A stretch of DNA of 64,000 nt from Lacibacter sediminis (lineage in GTDB: Bacteria > Bacteroidota > Bacteroidia > Chitinophagales > Chitinophagaceae). Below are positions 27,920-35,294 of the stretch, in pieces. The DNA is taken from assembly GCF_014168535.1 (NCBI RefSeq), contig NZ_CP060007.1:4340001-4404000 (forward strand). Direction: 5' to 3'. The notes under the pieces were generated by a model. The model was not told the DNA's origin. It worked only from the letters and a program-made list of their open reading frames with translations, and did no database searches. A program made the position numbers and the translations under genes. The stretch's first letter is position 1, and the number at the start of each line of letters is the position of its first letter.

Positions 27920-29089
27920 TTAAGACTGTTTGTGTTTGGCAACTTCTGCTTTTTCGGGAATAACCGTTGTACCACCTGCAAGAGGAATAACTTTTGTTTC
28001 GCCATTCAGTGCTTCTTTTGGTGCTGTGGCAGCATCGTTTGTAAACAGTTTGCGACGGTTATTGCGGTTTGAATAAATAAGCAGACTGATAACGGAGAAC
28101 CCTACACTGATCAAACCAAGTAAGAGAAACGTAATGTTCAGCTCTCTTGCAAGAACGGTTGCCCCTGCAATGACGATGTTAAATGAAACGGCTAAAAAAG
28201 TCACCATTTTATGACTGAAGCCCTTCGCCAGTAAAAGATGATGAACATGGTTTCGGTCGGGGCTGAACGGTGAACGACGGGATAAAATACGATAGGCAAA
28301 AATGCGAAGCGTATCAAATAACGGAACAAATAAGATGGCAAAGCCAATAGCCGGAGCCGCAGGTAAGTAAACTTTGGCTGTGGGCAATGTTGCTACCTGT
28401 ATAAACTTGATCACCAAAATGGAGTTCACAATTCCCAACAAAAGGGAACCTGTATCGCCCATGAAAATTTTAGCCGGAGAAATATTAAAGATGAGGAATG
28501 CACCTAAGCTGCCCGCCATGGCAAAGGCCATCATGGCATAAAATGGCTGATCGGCCAGCACAAAATAGATACCAAAGCAGATGGATGTAAACATGCCCAA
28601 CGATCCTGCAAGTCCATCTACCCCATCAATCAAGTTAAAAGAATTGGTTATTACGATGATCGTGAGATAAGTAAATGCAAGGCTCAGGATAAAAGGCATT
28701 TTTTCAAAACCCATAAAACCAAACATCCCGTCAATGAGGATATTGCCTTTGTACACGATAATGAATGCTGCCAATAACTGACCGAGGAATTTTTTGAGAG
28801 GGGTCAACACCACAATATCGTCTTTCAATCCCAGGAAAAAGATCACCAGGAATGCTGCCCCGAAATACTGTACTTCTACCAAACCGGCAGGCACAGCAAT
28901 TAAAAAACCAAGTATAAAGCCGGCGAAAATACCAATACCGCCAAGTGAAGGAACAGGCGTAGCATGCACTTTACGGTCGTCATCGGGCACATCAAAAAGA
29001 TGCTTCGCTTCTGCCACCCTGATAATAATTGGGATAGCCGAATACGTAATTAAAAAGGAAATAACCGATCCTATGAGAAGGTGATCCAT
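27920..29089 (-). CDS. WecA/TagO-like undecaprenyl-phosphate sugar-1-phosphate transferase
   Basis: The 389-residue, multi-spanning protein has the diagnostic cytoplasmic motifs of this family: an FLGLKDDIVVL loop with paired aspartates, NSFNLIDGVDGLAGSLG, KIFMGDTGSLLLG, and SPFSPDRNHVHHLLL, whose HHLL-type histidines separate the WecA/TagO group from MraY. It loads a HexNAc-1-phosphate onto undecaprenyl phosphate to begin a surface polysaccharide. The C-terminal 40 residues are hydrophilic. No other glycan genes are adjacent, and an exact -7 motif lies 26 bp upstream. Confidence 0.92.
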   Translation of the reverse strand: MDHLLIGSVISFLITYSAIPIIIRVAEAKHLFDVPDDDRKVHATPVPSLGGIGIFAGFILGFLIAVPAGLVEVQYFGAAFLVIFFLGLKDDIVVLTPLKKFLGQLLAAFIIVYKGNILIDGMFGFMGFEKMPFILSLAFTYLTIIVITNSFNLIDGVDGLAGSLGMFTSICFGIYFVLADQPFYAMMAFAMAGSLGAFLIFNISPAKIFMGDTGSLLLGIVNSILVIKFIQVATLPTAKVYLPAAPAIGFAILFVPLFDTLRIFAYRILSRRSPFSPDRNHVHHLLLAKGFSHKMVTFLAVSFNIVIAGATVLARELNITFLLLGLISVGFSVISLLIYSNRNNRRKLFTNDAATAPKEALNGETKVIPLAGGTTVIPEKAEVAKHKQS

Positions 29090-29114
29090 GCAGTTGACTA
29101 ATTCAAGTGTGTTG

Positions 29115-29122
29115 CAAATCTA
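29115..29122 (-). promoter_or_regulatory. Promoter -7 motif for the WecA/TagO-like gene
   Basis: The minus strand reads TAGATTTG, an exact TAnnTTTG match, 26 bp before the start codon. Confidence 0.6.
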
Positions 29123-29254
29123 TACTTTCTGAGCCGAAAGAGGAAGTGATAGCTATAAAATTAAATGCATTCATTGTTTCCGTCTTTTGTCCACAGAAGG
29201 GCGTTTGACTTGAATTTGCATGAAAAGTTTAGCCGGTTGCAAACATTTTTCTAT

Positions 29255-29262
29255 TAGCTTTG
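29255..29262 (+). promoter_or_regulatory. Promoter -7 motif for the transketolase N-half gene
   Basis: TAGCTTTG matches TAnnTTTG exactly, 20 bp before the start. A TTG at 29237-29239 is a possible but closely spaced upstream element. Confidence 0.6.
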
Positions 29263-29281
29263 CCCGCAATTCAAAAAAACT

Positions 29282-30121
29282 ATGCCAGAACTGAAAGAAA
29301 TTGCGACGCAACTCCGCAGAGACATTGTAAGAATGGTACATGCTTGCCAAAGCGGTCACCCGGGTGGCTCATTAGGCTGTACCGAATACATGACAGCCCT
29401 CTATTTTAAAGTGATGAAACACAACCCCGCCTTTACTATGGATGCTCCGGGTGAGGATTTGTTTTTTCTTTCAAACGGCCATATTTCGCCCATTTTTTAT
29501 GCGACACTGGCACGTAGTGGCTACTTCCCCGCTGCTGAGCTGGCAACTTTCCGGAAACTGAACAGTCGTTTGCAAGGACACCCAACTACCCATGAGCATT
29601 TGCCTGGAGTACGTATTGCTTCCGGTTCACTCGGACAGGGTTTAAGTGTTGCTATCGGTGCGGCTTACACGAAAAAATTGAATAAAGAAAATACAGTTGT
29701 TTATTCTTTACATGGTGATGGTGAATTGCAGGAAGGCCAGAACTGGGAAGCGATCATGTTTGCTGCCCACAACAAAATGGACAACTTGATTGCTACTGTT
29801 GACTGGAATGGTCAGCAAATCGACGGACCAACGAAAAAAGTGTTGAGCCTCGGCGATCTGAAAGGAAAATTTGAGGCATTTGGTTGGGAAACACTGATCA
29901 TTGAAGATGGTAATGATATGGACCAGATGGTTGCCGGTTTGGAAAAAGCAAAAACCTTTGTTGGTAAAGGAAAGCCTATCGTGAATTTGATGAAAACAGA
30001 AATGGGCAAAGGCATCGATTTTATGGAAGGCAGCCACGAATGGCATGGTATTGCTCCTAACGATGACCAATTGGCAAAAGCACTTGCTCAATTAGGTGAA
30101 ACAAGCTTAGGCGATTATTAA
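29282..30121 (+). CDS. Transketolase, N-terminal (diphosphate-binding) subunit only
   Basis: The 279-residue protein covers only the first transketolase domain. CQSGHPGGSLGCTEYMTALYF lies near residue 25, then LSNGHISPIFYATLA and SGSLGQGLSVAIG. The thiamine-diphosphate site GDGELQEGQNWEAIMFAAHNKMDNLIATVDWNGQQIDG is followed by a tail that ends cleanly at a stop. Split transketolases work with a separate C-terminal subunit of about 310 residues, but none follows: the next gene is a convergent permease. The partner should lie elsewhere in the genome. A terminator follows directly, so the split looks genuine, not a frameshift. Confidence 0.92.
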   Translation: MPELKEIATQLRRDIVRMVHACQSGHPGGSLGCTEYMTALYFKVMKHNPAFTMDAPGEDLFFLSNGHISPIFYATLARSGYFPAAELATFRKLNSRLQGHPTTHEHLPGVRIASGSLGQGLSVAIGAAYTKKLNKENTVVYSLHGDGELQEGQNWEAIMFAAHNKMDNLIATVDWNGQQIDGPTKKVLSLGDLKGKFEAFGWETLIIEDGNDMDQMVAGLEKAKTFVGKGKPIVNLMKTEMGKGIDFMEGSHEWHGIAPNDDQLAKALAQLGETSLGDY

Positions 30122-30144
30122 TTTTTCAAGAATAATATTTGATG

Positions 30145-30172
30145 AAAGCAGATGGTGAAAATCATCTGCTTT
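30145..30172. terminator. Terminator after the transketolase N-half
   Basis: 10-bp stem AAAGCAGATG/CATCTGCTTT with an 8-base loop and a long T-run on the plus strand, between convergent stops at 30121 and 30187. Confidence 0.85.
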
Positions 30173-30186
30173 TTTTTATGGATGTA

Positions 30187-31404
30187 TTACTGCGCCCGTA
30201 ACGAAACCTTCTGCCTTGCTGCTTTCACAGAAGGAACCCAGGAGGCTAGCAAGCCAATTACAATCACTGTTGTGATAACAAGGAGTATATCGGTAAGTAA
30301 AATCTTTACCGGGTAATAATCGATCACAAATGAACCTGTTAATGGAATCAGTTTAAATTTAACCTGCAGGTACGAAAAGATCAATGCCAGTATAATTCCA
30401 ATGATGCTTCCTGTTAGTGCAAGCAACACACCTTCCGTTAAAAAAATCTTCTGGATAAATTTTCTGCTGCCGCCCATTGCCTGGAGAATCTGTATGTCTT
30501 GTTCTTTCTCCAGCACCAGCATGGTTAATGCGCCGATCATATTAAAAGCAGCGATCACTAATATCAACGAGAGAATTCCATAGATGGCCCATTTCTCCAA
30601 TTGCATAACGGCAAAGAGTGAACGATTTTGCTGATACCTGTTCTCTACCAAATACCCTTTGCCAAGCAATTTTTGTAACCCTGCAATGGTTTGTTTTTCA
30701 TCTTTTACATTGGCTAATTTAATTTCTGCAGAACTGTATTCATTTGGTTTCAAGCCAAGCATTTCTTTGAGTATATCGATATTCGTAATGACATACTTAT
30801 TATCAAAATCCTGTTGAATGGAAAACGAACCTGTGGGTTGTAAGTTAACCGTGCTGATGGCTTCCAATGGATTGGAAGATGTGACACCACGTTTTGGCAA
30901 ATAGGCCGTAACAGGATTTATTGCACGATCACTCATCAGGTTCAGAGCATTTTCAATACCAACACCTAACACCAAGGCTGGTGTTTCAACACTACCTGTT
31001 TCAAATTGACCGTTGGTAACCATGGATGATACTCCACTTGCTTTATTATAATTTTCATCAACACCTTTGATCACAGCATTGGTACGGTAATCACCGTTTT
31101 GCAAATGCACATTTTCTTCCACCACCATACTCACTGCAGTAACGTTCGTCAACACACGAATTTTTGCAAGTGTGGCATCATCAAGCAACATGATCTTTTG
31201 CTGCTCTGCTGTAATGCGTACATCAGGATAAAACGAAGAATATAATGTTTTCACCAACCCTTCAAAGCCATTAAAGATACTCAGCACTACCACCAATGCG
31301 GCAGTACCAACAGCCATAGCCGTCACCGTTACCCATGCAATAATATTGATGGCATTGGTTGATTTCTTTGATTTGAAATAGCGCCAGGCGAAAAGAAAAT
31401 TCAA
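30187..31404 (-). CDS. LolC/LolE-like ABC transporter permease (FtsX family)
   Basis: The 405-residue protein has one N-terminal membrane helix (about 20-45, after FAWRYFKSKKSTNAINIIAW), then a periplasmic domain of roughly 220 residues. Three C-terminal helices form the FtsX domain (GALTMLVLEKEQDIQILQAMGGSRKFIQKIF and following). This is the layout of the lipoprotein-releasing permeases LolC/LolE. No LolD ATPase is adjacent. The gene is downstream of rbfA in the same direction, with a repeat-filled 80-bp gap between. Confidence 0.9.
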   Translation of the reverse strand: MNFLFAWRYFKSKKSTNAINIIAWVTVTAMAVGTAALVVVLSIFNGFEGLVKTLYSSFYPDVRITAEQQKIMLLDDATLAKIRVLTNVTAVSMVVEENVHLQNGDYRTNAVIKGVDENYNKASGVSSMVTNGQFETGSVETPALVLGVGIENALNLMSDRAINPVTAYLPKRGVTSSNPLEAISTVNLQPTGSFSIQQDFDNKYVITNIDILKEMLGLKPNEYSSAEIKLANVKDEKQTIAGLQKLLGKGYLVENRYQQNRSLFAVMQLEKWAIYGILSLILVIAAFNMIGALTMLVLEKEQDIQILQAMGGSRKFIQKIFLTEGVLLALTGSIIGIILALIFSYLQVKFKLIPLTGSFVIDYYPVKILLTDILLVITTVIVIGLLASWVPSVKAARQKVSLRAQ

Positions 31405-31415
31405 TGAATAATTGT

Positions 31416-31484
31416 TGTGAATGGTGAATGGTCAATTGTGAATAGTCAATATCGACTCTACTAACGACTATCTACTACCGGCTA
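31416..31484. repeat. Composite 7-bp repeat array between rbfA and the permease gene
   Basis: Five consecutive heptamers of the GGT(G/C)AAT type occupy 31416-31450. On the minus strand, a second set (GGTAGTA, GATAGTC, GTTAGTA, GAGTCGA) fills most of 31451-31484. The rbfA stop codon TAA lies at the array edge, the same arrangement as in the haem locus. Confidence 0.65.
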
Positions 31485-31853
31485 TTACTCTTCTCCTTTC
31501 TTCTCTTCTTCAATCTTCTTAAAGAGTTCTTCCATCTTAAACACCTGGTCGAGCGTATCATCGAGGAAGTATTTGATCTCTGGTATACGGCGCAGTTGGC
31601 TCCTCACTTTTGCTGCCAACTCACGTTTTATTTCATGGGCCTTTTCTTCTATCTTTTTCAGCACGGCTTCATTATCCTTTGCCTGGAACACACTCAGGTA
31701 AATACGGGCTTCCAGCAGATCAGGTGTTATTTTCACCGATGAGATGGATACTAATCCTCCATCGATCATACCTAACCCCATCTTCCTGAAGATACCCGTC
31801 ATTTCTTCATGAATTACTCCTGCTACCTGTTTCTGTCTTTTTCCTTCTAACAT
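31485..31853 (-). CDS. rbfA: Ribosome-binding factor A
   Basis: The 122-residue protein has the KH-like RbfA fold: MLEGKRQKQVAGVIHEEMTGIFRK at the start, VSISSVKITPDLLEARIYLSVF in the middle, and RSQLRRIPEIKYFLDDTLDQ near the end, with an acidic tail. It helps mature the 16S rRNA 5' end in the small subunit. It is divergent from the MsbA-like gene, with about 50 bp between the starts. Confidence 0.95.
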   Translation of the reverse strand: MLEGKRQKQVAGVIHEEMTGIFRKMGLGMIDGGLVSISSVKITPDLLEARIYLSVFQAKDNEAVLKKIEEKAHEIKRELAAKVRSQLRRIPEIKYFLDDTLDQVFKMEELFKKIEEEKKGEE

Positions 31854-31905
31854 ATCTTCAACGTTTAAAACGCTGTAAAAGTAGTTACTTTGCGGCGTTT
31901 AACGC

Positions 31906-33729
31906 ATGAAACAGTTTCAACGCATTTTCAAATACCTGCGGGATTATAAAGGAAAGATTGTTCTTTATTTTTTATGTATCCTGCTCTCCATTGTGTTTTC
32001 AATGGTATCGCTGGCAATGCTGGCGCCCTTCCTGAAACTTTTGTTTAATCAGGAAGATCTGGTAACAACAAGACCCGAATCTCTTCTTTCAGCATCTGAT
32101 CTGCTCAATTTCCTGATGTACCAGATCAGTAAACTGATCCTTGAAAACGGAGCGGAGGCAGCTCTTGCTTTTATCTGCCTGATCATTATTTCAGCCATCT
32201 TATTGAAGAACGTATTTCTTTATCTCTCCTATCGCATTCTTGCACCTATGCGTAATGGTGTGCTAACCCGTTTGCGTGGCGACTTGTACGATAAAGTTTT
32301 GAAATTACCAATTGGCTATTTTACAGAACAACGCAAAGGCGATCTTATTTCACGTATGAGTAACGATGCCAATGAAGTGGAATGGAGTGTAATGATGGCG
32401 CTGGAAGTATTGATCAAAGAGCCACTGAACATCCTTTTCTATTTAATCGGGATGATAATTCTTAGCCCACAGTTATCATTATTTCTTTTGGTGTTCTTAC
32501 CGATAATGGCATTGATCATTGGTCGTGTGAGCCGTTCATTGAAAAAACAATCAACTGAAGCCGGCGAGAAAAACGGATTAGTGATTTCCATACTTGATGA
32601 AACACTTGGAGGCATTCGTGTGATCAAAGCATTTACTGCAGAGAAATTATTGGGCAATCGTTTTCATAAAGTAAACGAAGAGTTCAATCATCTTCGTAAT
32701 AAAATTCATTTCAGGAAAGATATGGCTTCGCCTTTATCAGAAGTATTAGGCGTGCTTGTATTAAGTGCCGTGTTATGGTTTGGTGGACGGTTGGTATTGG
32801 CGGGTGATGCAGGAGCGCTTACGTCAGAAGGATTTATTACCTACATTCTTTTCTTTACGCAGATAATCAATCCATCAAAATCACTTTCAACCGCTTACTA
32901 TAATACCAAACGTGGCAGTGCTGCCATTGAGCGTATTGAAGAAGTGATCAATGCACCTTTGGTAGTTGAAGAATCAGCAAACCCTGTTACTATTTCTTCG
33001 TTTGAAAAAAGTATTGAGTTTAAAAATGTATCGTTTGCTTATAACGATGTAACTGTTCTTACTAATATCAATCTCAAATTAGAGAAAGGAAAAACAATTG
33101 CATTGGTTGGTTCTAGCGGTTCAGGTAAATCAACATTGGCTGACCTTGTGCCGAGATTTCATGATGTAACAAGTGGTGAAATTTTGGTTGATGGTGTGAA
33201 TATTAAAAACTATTCACTCAACAGTCTTCGTCAACTCATGGGTATTGTAACACAGGAACCTATTTTGTTTAATGACAGTATTGCAAACAATATTGCACTC
33301 AGTAAAGCAGAAGCAAGCAAAGAAGAAATTGAATCTGCTGCAACCATTGCAAATGCACATGCCTTTATTGCTAAAAAAGAAAATGGGTATGATGAAAATA
33401 TTGGTGATCGTGGAAGTAAACTCAGCGGTGGTGAACGCCAACGTGTAACTATTGCACGTGCCGTATTAAAAAATCCGCCGATCCTTATTTTGGATGAAGC
33501 CACTTCTTCTCTCGATACAGAAAGTGAACGCCTGGTGCAGGATGCTATTAATCATTTGATGCAGGACCGTACCAGTTTGGTGATCGCTCACCGGCTATCA
33601 ACTGTTCGGCATGCCGATGAAATTCTGGTATTGCAGAAAGGAGAAATTGTGGAACGGGGCACACACGATCAATTGGTTGACTTAAACGGGTTTTACCGCA
33701 AGCTGGTAGACCTGCAGGAGGTGCGTTAA
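31906..33729 (+). CDS. MsbA-like ABC exporter (fused membrane and ATPase domains)
   Basis: The 607-residue half-transporter has six membrane segments in its first 330 residues and an ATPase domain with Walker A GSSGSGKST (about residue 403), Q-loop GIVTQEP, signature LSGGERQR, Walker B ILILDEATSSLD and the switch histidine in IAHRLST. The family exports lipids such as lipid A precursors, or drugs. Lipid A flipping is plausible for a Gram-negative but not proven. TTACTTTG at 31885-31892 is a one-mismatch -7 promoter element. Confidence 0.92.
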   Translation: MKQFQRIFKYLRDYKGKIVLYFLCILLSIVFSMVSLAMLAPFLKLLFNQEDLVTTRPESLLSASDLLNFLMYQISKLILENGAEAALAFICLIIISAILLKNVFLYLSYRILAPMRNGVLTRLRGDLYDKVLKLPIGYFTEQRKGDLISRMSNDANEVEWSVMMALEVLIKEPLNILFYLIGMIILSPQLSLFLLVFLPIMALIIGRVSRSLKKQSTEAGEKNGLVISILDETLGGIRVIKAFTAEKLLGNRFHKVNEEFNHLRNKIHFRKDMASPLSEVLGVLVLSAVLWFGGRLVLAGDAGALTSEGFITYILFFTQIINPSKSLSTAYYNTKRGSAAIERIEEVINAPLVVEESANPVTISSFEKSIEFKNVSFAYNDVTVLTNINLKLEKGKTIALVGSSGSGKSTLADLVPRFHDVTSGEILVDGVNIKNYSLNSLRQLMGIVTQEPILFNDSIANNIALSKAEASKEEIESAATIANAHAFIAKKENGYDENIGDRGSKLSGGERQRVTIARAVLKNPPILILDEATSSLDTESERLVQDAINHLMQDRTSLVIAHRLSTVRHADEILVLQKGEIVERGTHDQLVDLNGFYRKLVDLQEVR

Positions 33730-33897
33730 GTTTTTGTTTTGGCCCATTCGCTTTTCTCAATAATTCCCCTATCTTTATAGAGTTAATGTGAATTCAGTCC
33801 ATGCTTTCTGAGGTTCCAGGTGCTTTTCCTTCGATCAGTTTCCCCGGTTTCAGTTGCTAATCCTGGTTCATGATTTTTGTTTTTTAATTTTTTTCTT

Positions 33898-34308
33898 GTG
33901 AACATTTACGTAGGAAACCTGGCCTGGTCCATGACGAACGAAGACCTCGCTGCTCTGTTTGAGCAATTTGGCGCTGTAACATCTGCCAAAATTTTAACCG
34001 ACAAATTCTCTGGCCGTAGCAAGGGTTTTGCATTTGTAGAAATGGAAAATGCAGAAGAAGCCCAGGCTGCAATCAGCCAACTGAACGACACTGACGTTCA
34101 GGGACGCAAAATTGTAGTGAACGAAGCACAGCCGAAGAAAGACGACGGTGGCTTTAAAAAGCGCAGCTTTGGCGGCGGTGGAGGCGGTGGCTTCCGCGGC
34201 GGTAGTGGCGGCGGCGGCTACAAAGGTGGCGGCGGCGGCGGCTACAAAGGTGGCGGCGGTGGCGGCTACAAAGGTGGCGGCGGCGGCGGTTATAACAGAG
34301 ATTATTAA
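33898..34308 (+). CDS. RRM RNA-binding protein with glycine-rich tail
   Basis: I start at the GTG at 33898, giving MNIYVGNLAWSMTNEDLA; a TTG 21 bp upstream would add an atypical MFFNFFL. The single RRM (residues 1-80) has RNP2 IYVGNL and RNP1 SKGFAFVEM. The tail (about 85-136) is Gly-rich with Arg, Lys and Tyr, and contains three perfect-length YKGGGGGG repeats ending YNRDY. Such proteins are single-stranded RNA binders, often cold-induced in cyanobacteria and Bacteroidota. The leader is long (about 110 bp) and ends in a nearly pure T stretch just before the GTG, which suggests post-transcriptional control. Confidence 0.92.
   Translation: MNIYVGNLAWSMTNEDLAALFEQFGAVTSAKILTDKFSGRSKGFAFVEMENAEEAQAAISQLNDTDVQGRKIVVNEAQPKKDDGGFKKRSFGGGGGGGFRGGSGGGGYKGGGGGGYKGGGGGGYKGGGGGGYNRDY
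34219..34290 (+). repeat. Three 24-bp tandem repeats in the glycine-rich tail
   Basis: Tyr codons recur at 34219, 34243, 34267 and 34291, exactly 24 bp apart, each followed by Lys and six Gly codons. Copy changes keep the frame, so the tail length can vary without inactivation. Confidence 0.85.
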
Positions 34309-34333
34309 TCAGCTCTATTCGTCAAAATACTTG

Positions 34334-34362
34334 AAATCCCTTCATTGCGAAGGGATTTTTTA
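34334..34362 (+). terminator. Terminator of the RRM protein gene
   Basis: 10-bp stem AAATCCCTTC/GAAGGGATTT with a 5-base loop and a T-run. Confidence 0.9.
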
Positions 34363-34388
34363 TTGCATGTAAGTATGCCGCACATAAA

Positions 34389-34414
34389 AAATCCTCCCAT
34401 TTACAGGAGGATTT
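34389..34414 (-). terminator. Terminator of the ileS - DksA-like operon
   Basis: 9-bp stem AAATCCTCC/GGAGGATTT with an 8-base loop and T-rich minus-strand continuation, 25 bp after the operon end. Confidence 0.8.
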
Positions 34415-34438
34415 CTATTTCAAGTAGTTTGAAAATTC

Positions 34439-35293
34439 TTATTCGCCGGCAGGTTGAGGACCTTTCACAATACCCATCTTTGCTTCAATGCTCAACGTAG
34501 CATGTGGCACGGCACGTAAACGGGCCTTATCGATCAATTTACCGGTTACACGGCAAATACCGTAGGTTTTGTTTTCGATACGCATCAGCGCTTTCTCCAG
34601 GTGATCGATGTAAGTGATCTGGCGGCTGGCCATCTGGCTCAGTTGCTCACGCTCCATGCTAACACTACCATCTTCCATGGTCATGTAACGACCATCATCA
34701 CCATCGCCACCCTGATCATCCTTACGGGTGATCAATCCCTGCAAATAGTTCAATTCTTTTTTAGCAGCTTCATGTTTACGCTGAATGAGTTCTTTGAACT
34801 CCACGAGGTCTGCATCACTGTAGCGGACCATTGGTCCCTGAGGTTTCTCTTCCACTGATTTATCTAATACTGATTTTGTAAAATCGGGTTGATATTTCAC
34901 CGAGGTGTTTACCGATGTTTTAATTGGCTTCACTTCTTTTGGTGGGGCCGGCTTTTTTGCTTCTTTTTTCAAATCTTGGATTGCTTGTTTAACGGTTGGT
35001 TTAATAGCACTTACTGGTTTTGCAACCGGCTCAGGCTTCTTTACTTCCGGCTTTACTGCTTTTGCTGGAGCAGGTTTTGCAACCGGTTTGGCCACTGGCT
35101 TAGGAGCAGGTTTTGCCGCTACCTTCTTCGGAGCTGGCTTCGCTGCCGGCTTAGGGGCCGCTTTTTTTGCTACAGGCTTCGCAACCGCTTTTTTAGGAGC
35201 TGGCTTTTTAGCAGCTGGCTTTGCTGTTTTTTTGGCGACCGGTTTCACCGCCTTTTTGGGAGCAGGTTTTGCTGCTTTCTTTTTAATTGCCAT
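34439..35293 (-). CDS. DksA/TraR-like protein with a long Lys/Ala/Pro-rich N-terminal tail
   Basis: The 284-residue protein has two parts. Residues 1-125 are low-complexity Lys-Ala-Pro-Val repeats (KPAPKK and KPVAKK units), like histone H1-type tails. Residues 150-284 are a DksA/TraR-like coiled coil (EFKELIQRKHEAAKKELNYL, QITYIDHLEKALMRIENKTYG) ending in ICRVTGKLIDKARLRAVPHATLSIEAK. That end is where the C4 zinc finger sits in the family, but only one of the four Cys remains. It may bind RNA polymerase while the tail binds DNA, RNA or polyphosphate; that is inference. The start is one base after the ileS stop, so translation is probably coupled. Confidence 0.88.
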   Translation of the reverse strand: MAIKKKAAKPAPKKAVKPVAKKTAKPAAKKPAPKKAVAKPVAKKAAPKPAAKPAPKKVAAKPAPKPVAKPVAKPAPAKAVKPEVKKPEPVAKPVSAIKPTVKQAIQDLKKEAKKPAPPKEVKPIKTSVNTSVKYQPDFTKSVLDKSVEEKPQGPMVRYSDADLVEFKELIQRKHEAAKKELNYLQGLITRKDDQGGDGDDGRYMTMEDGSVSMEREQLSQMASRQITYIDHLEKALMRIENKTYGICRVTGKLIDKARLRAVPHATLSIEAKMGIVKGPQPAGE

Positions 35294-35294
35294 T

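Noticed and set aside
34148..34372. Ala-rich alternative frame over the glycine-rich tail of the RRM protein
   Set aside because: It has no domain or start signal, and simply reads the GGC-rich repeats in another frame.
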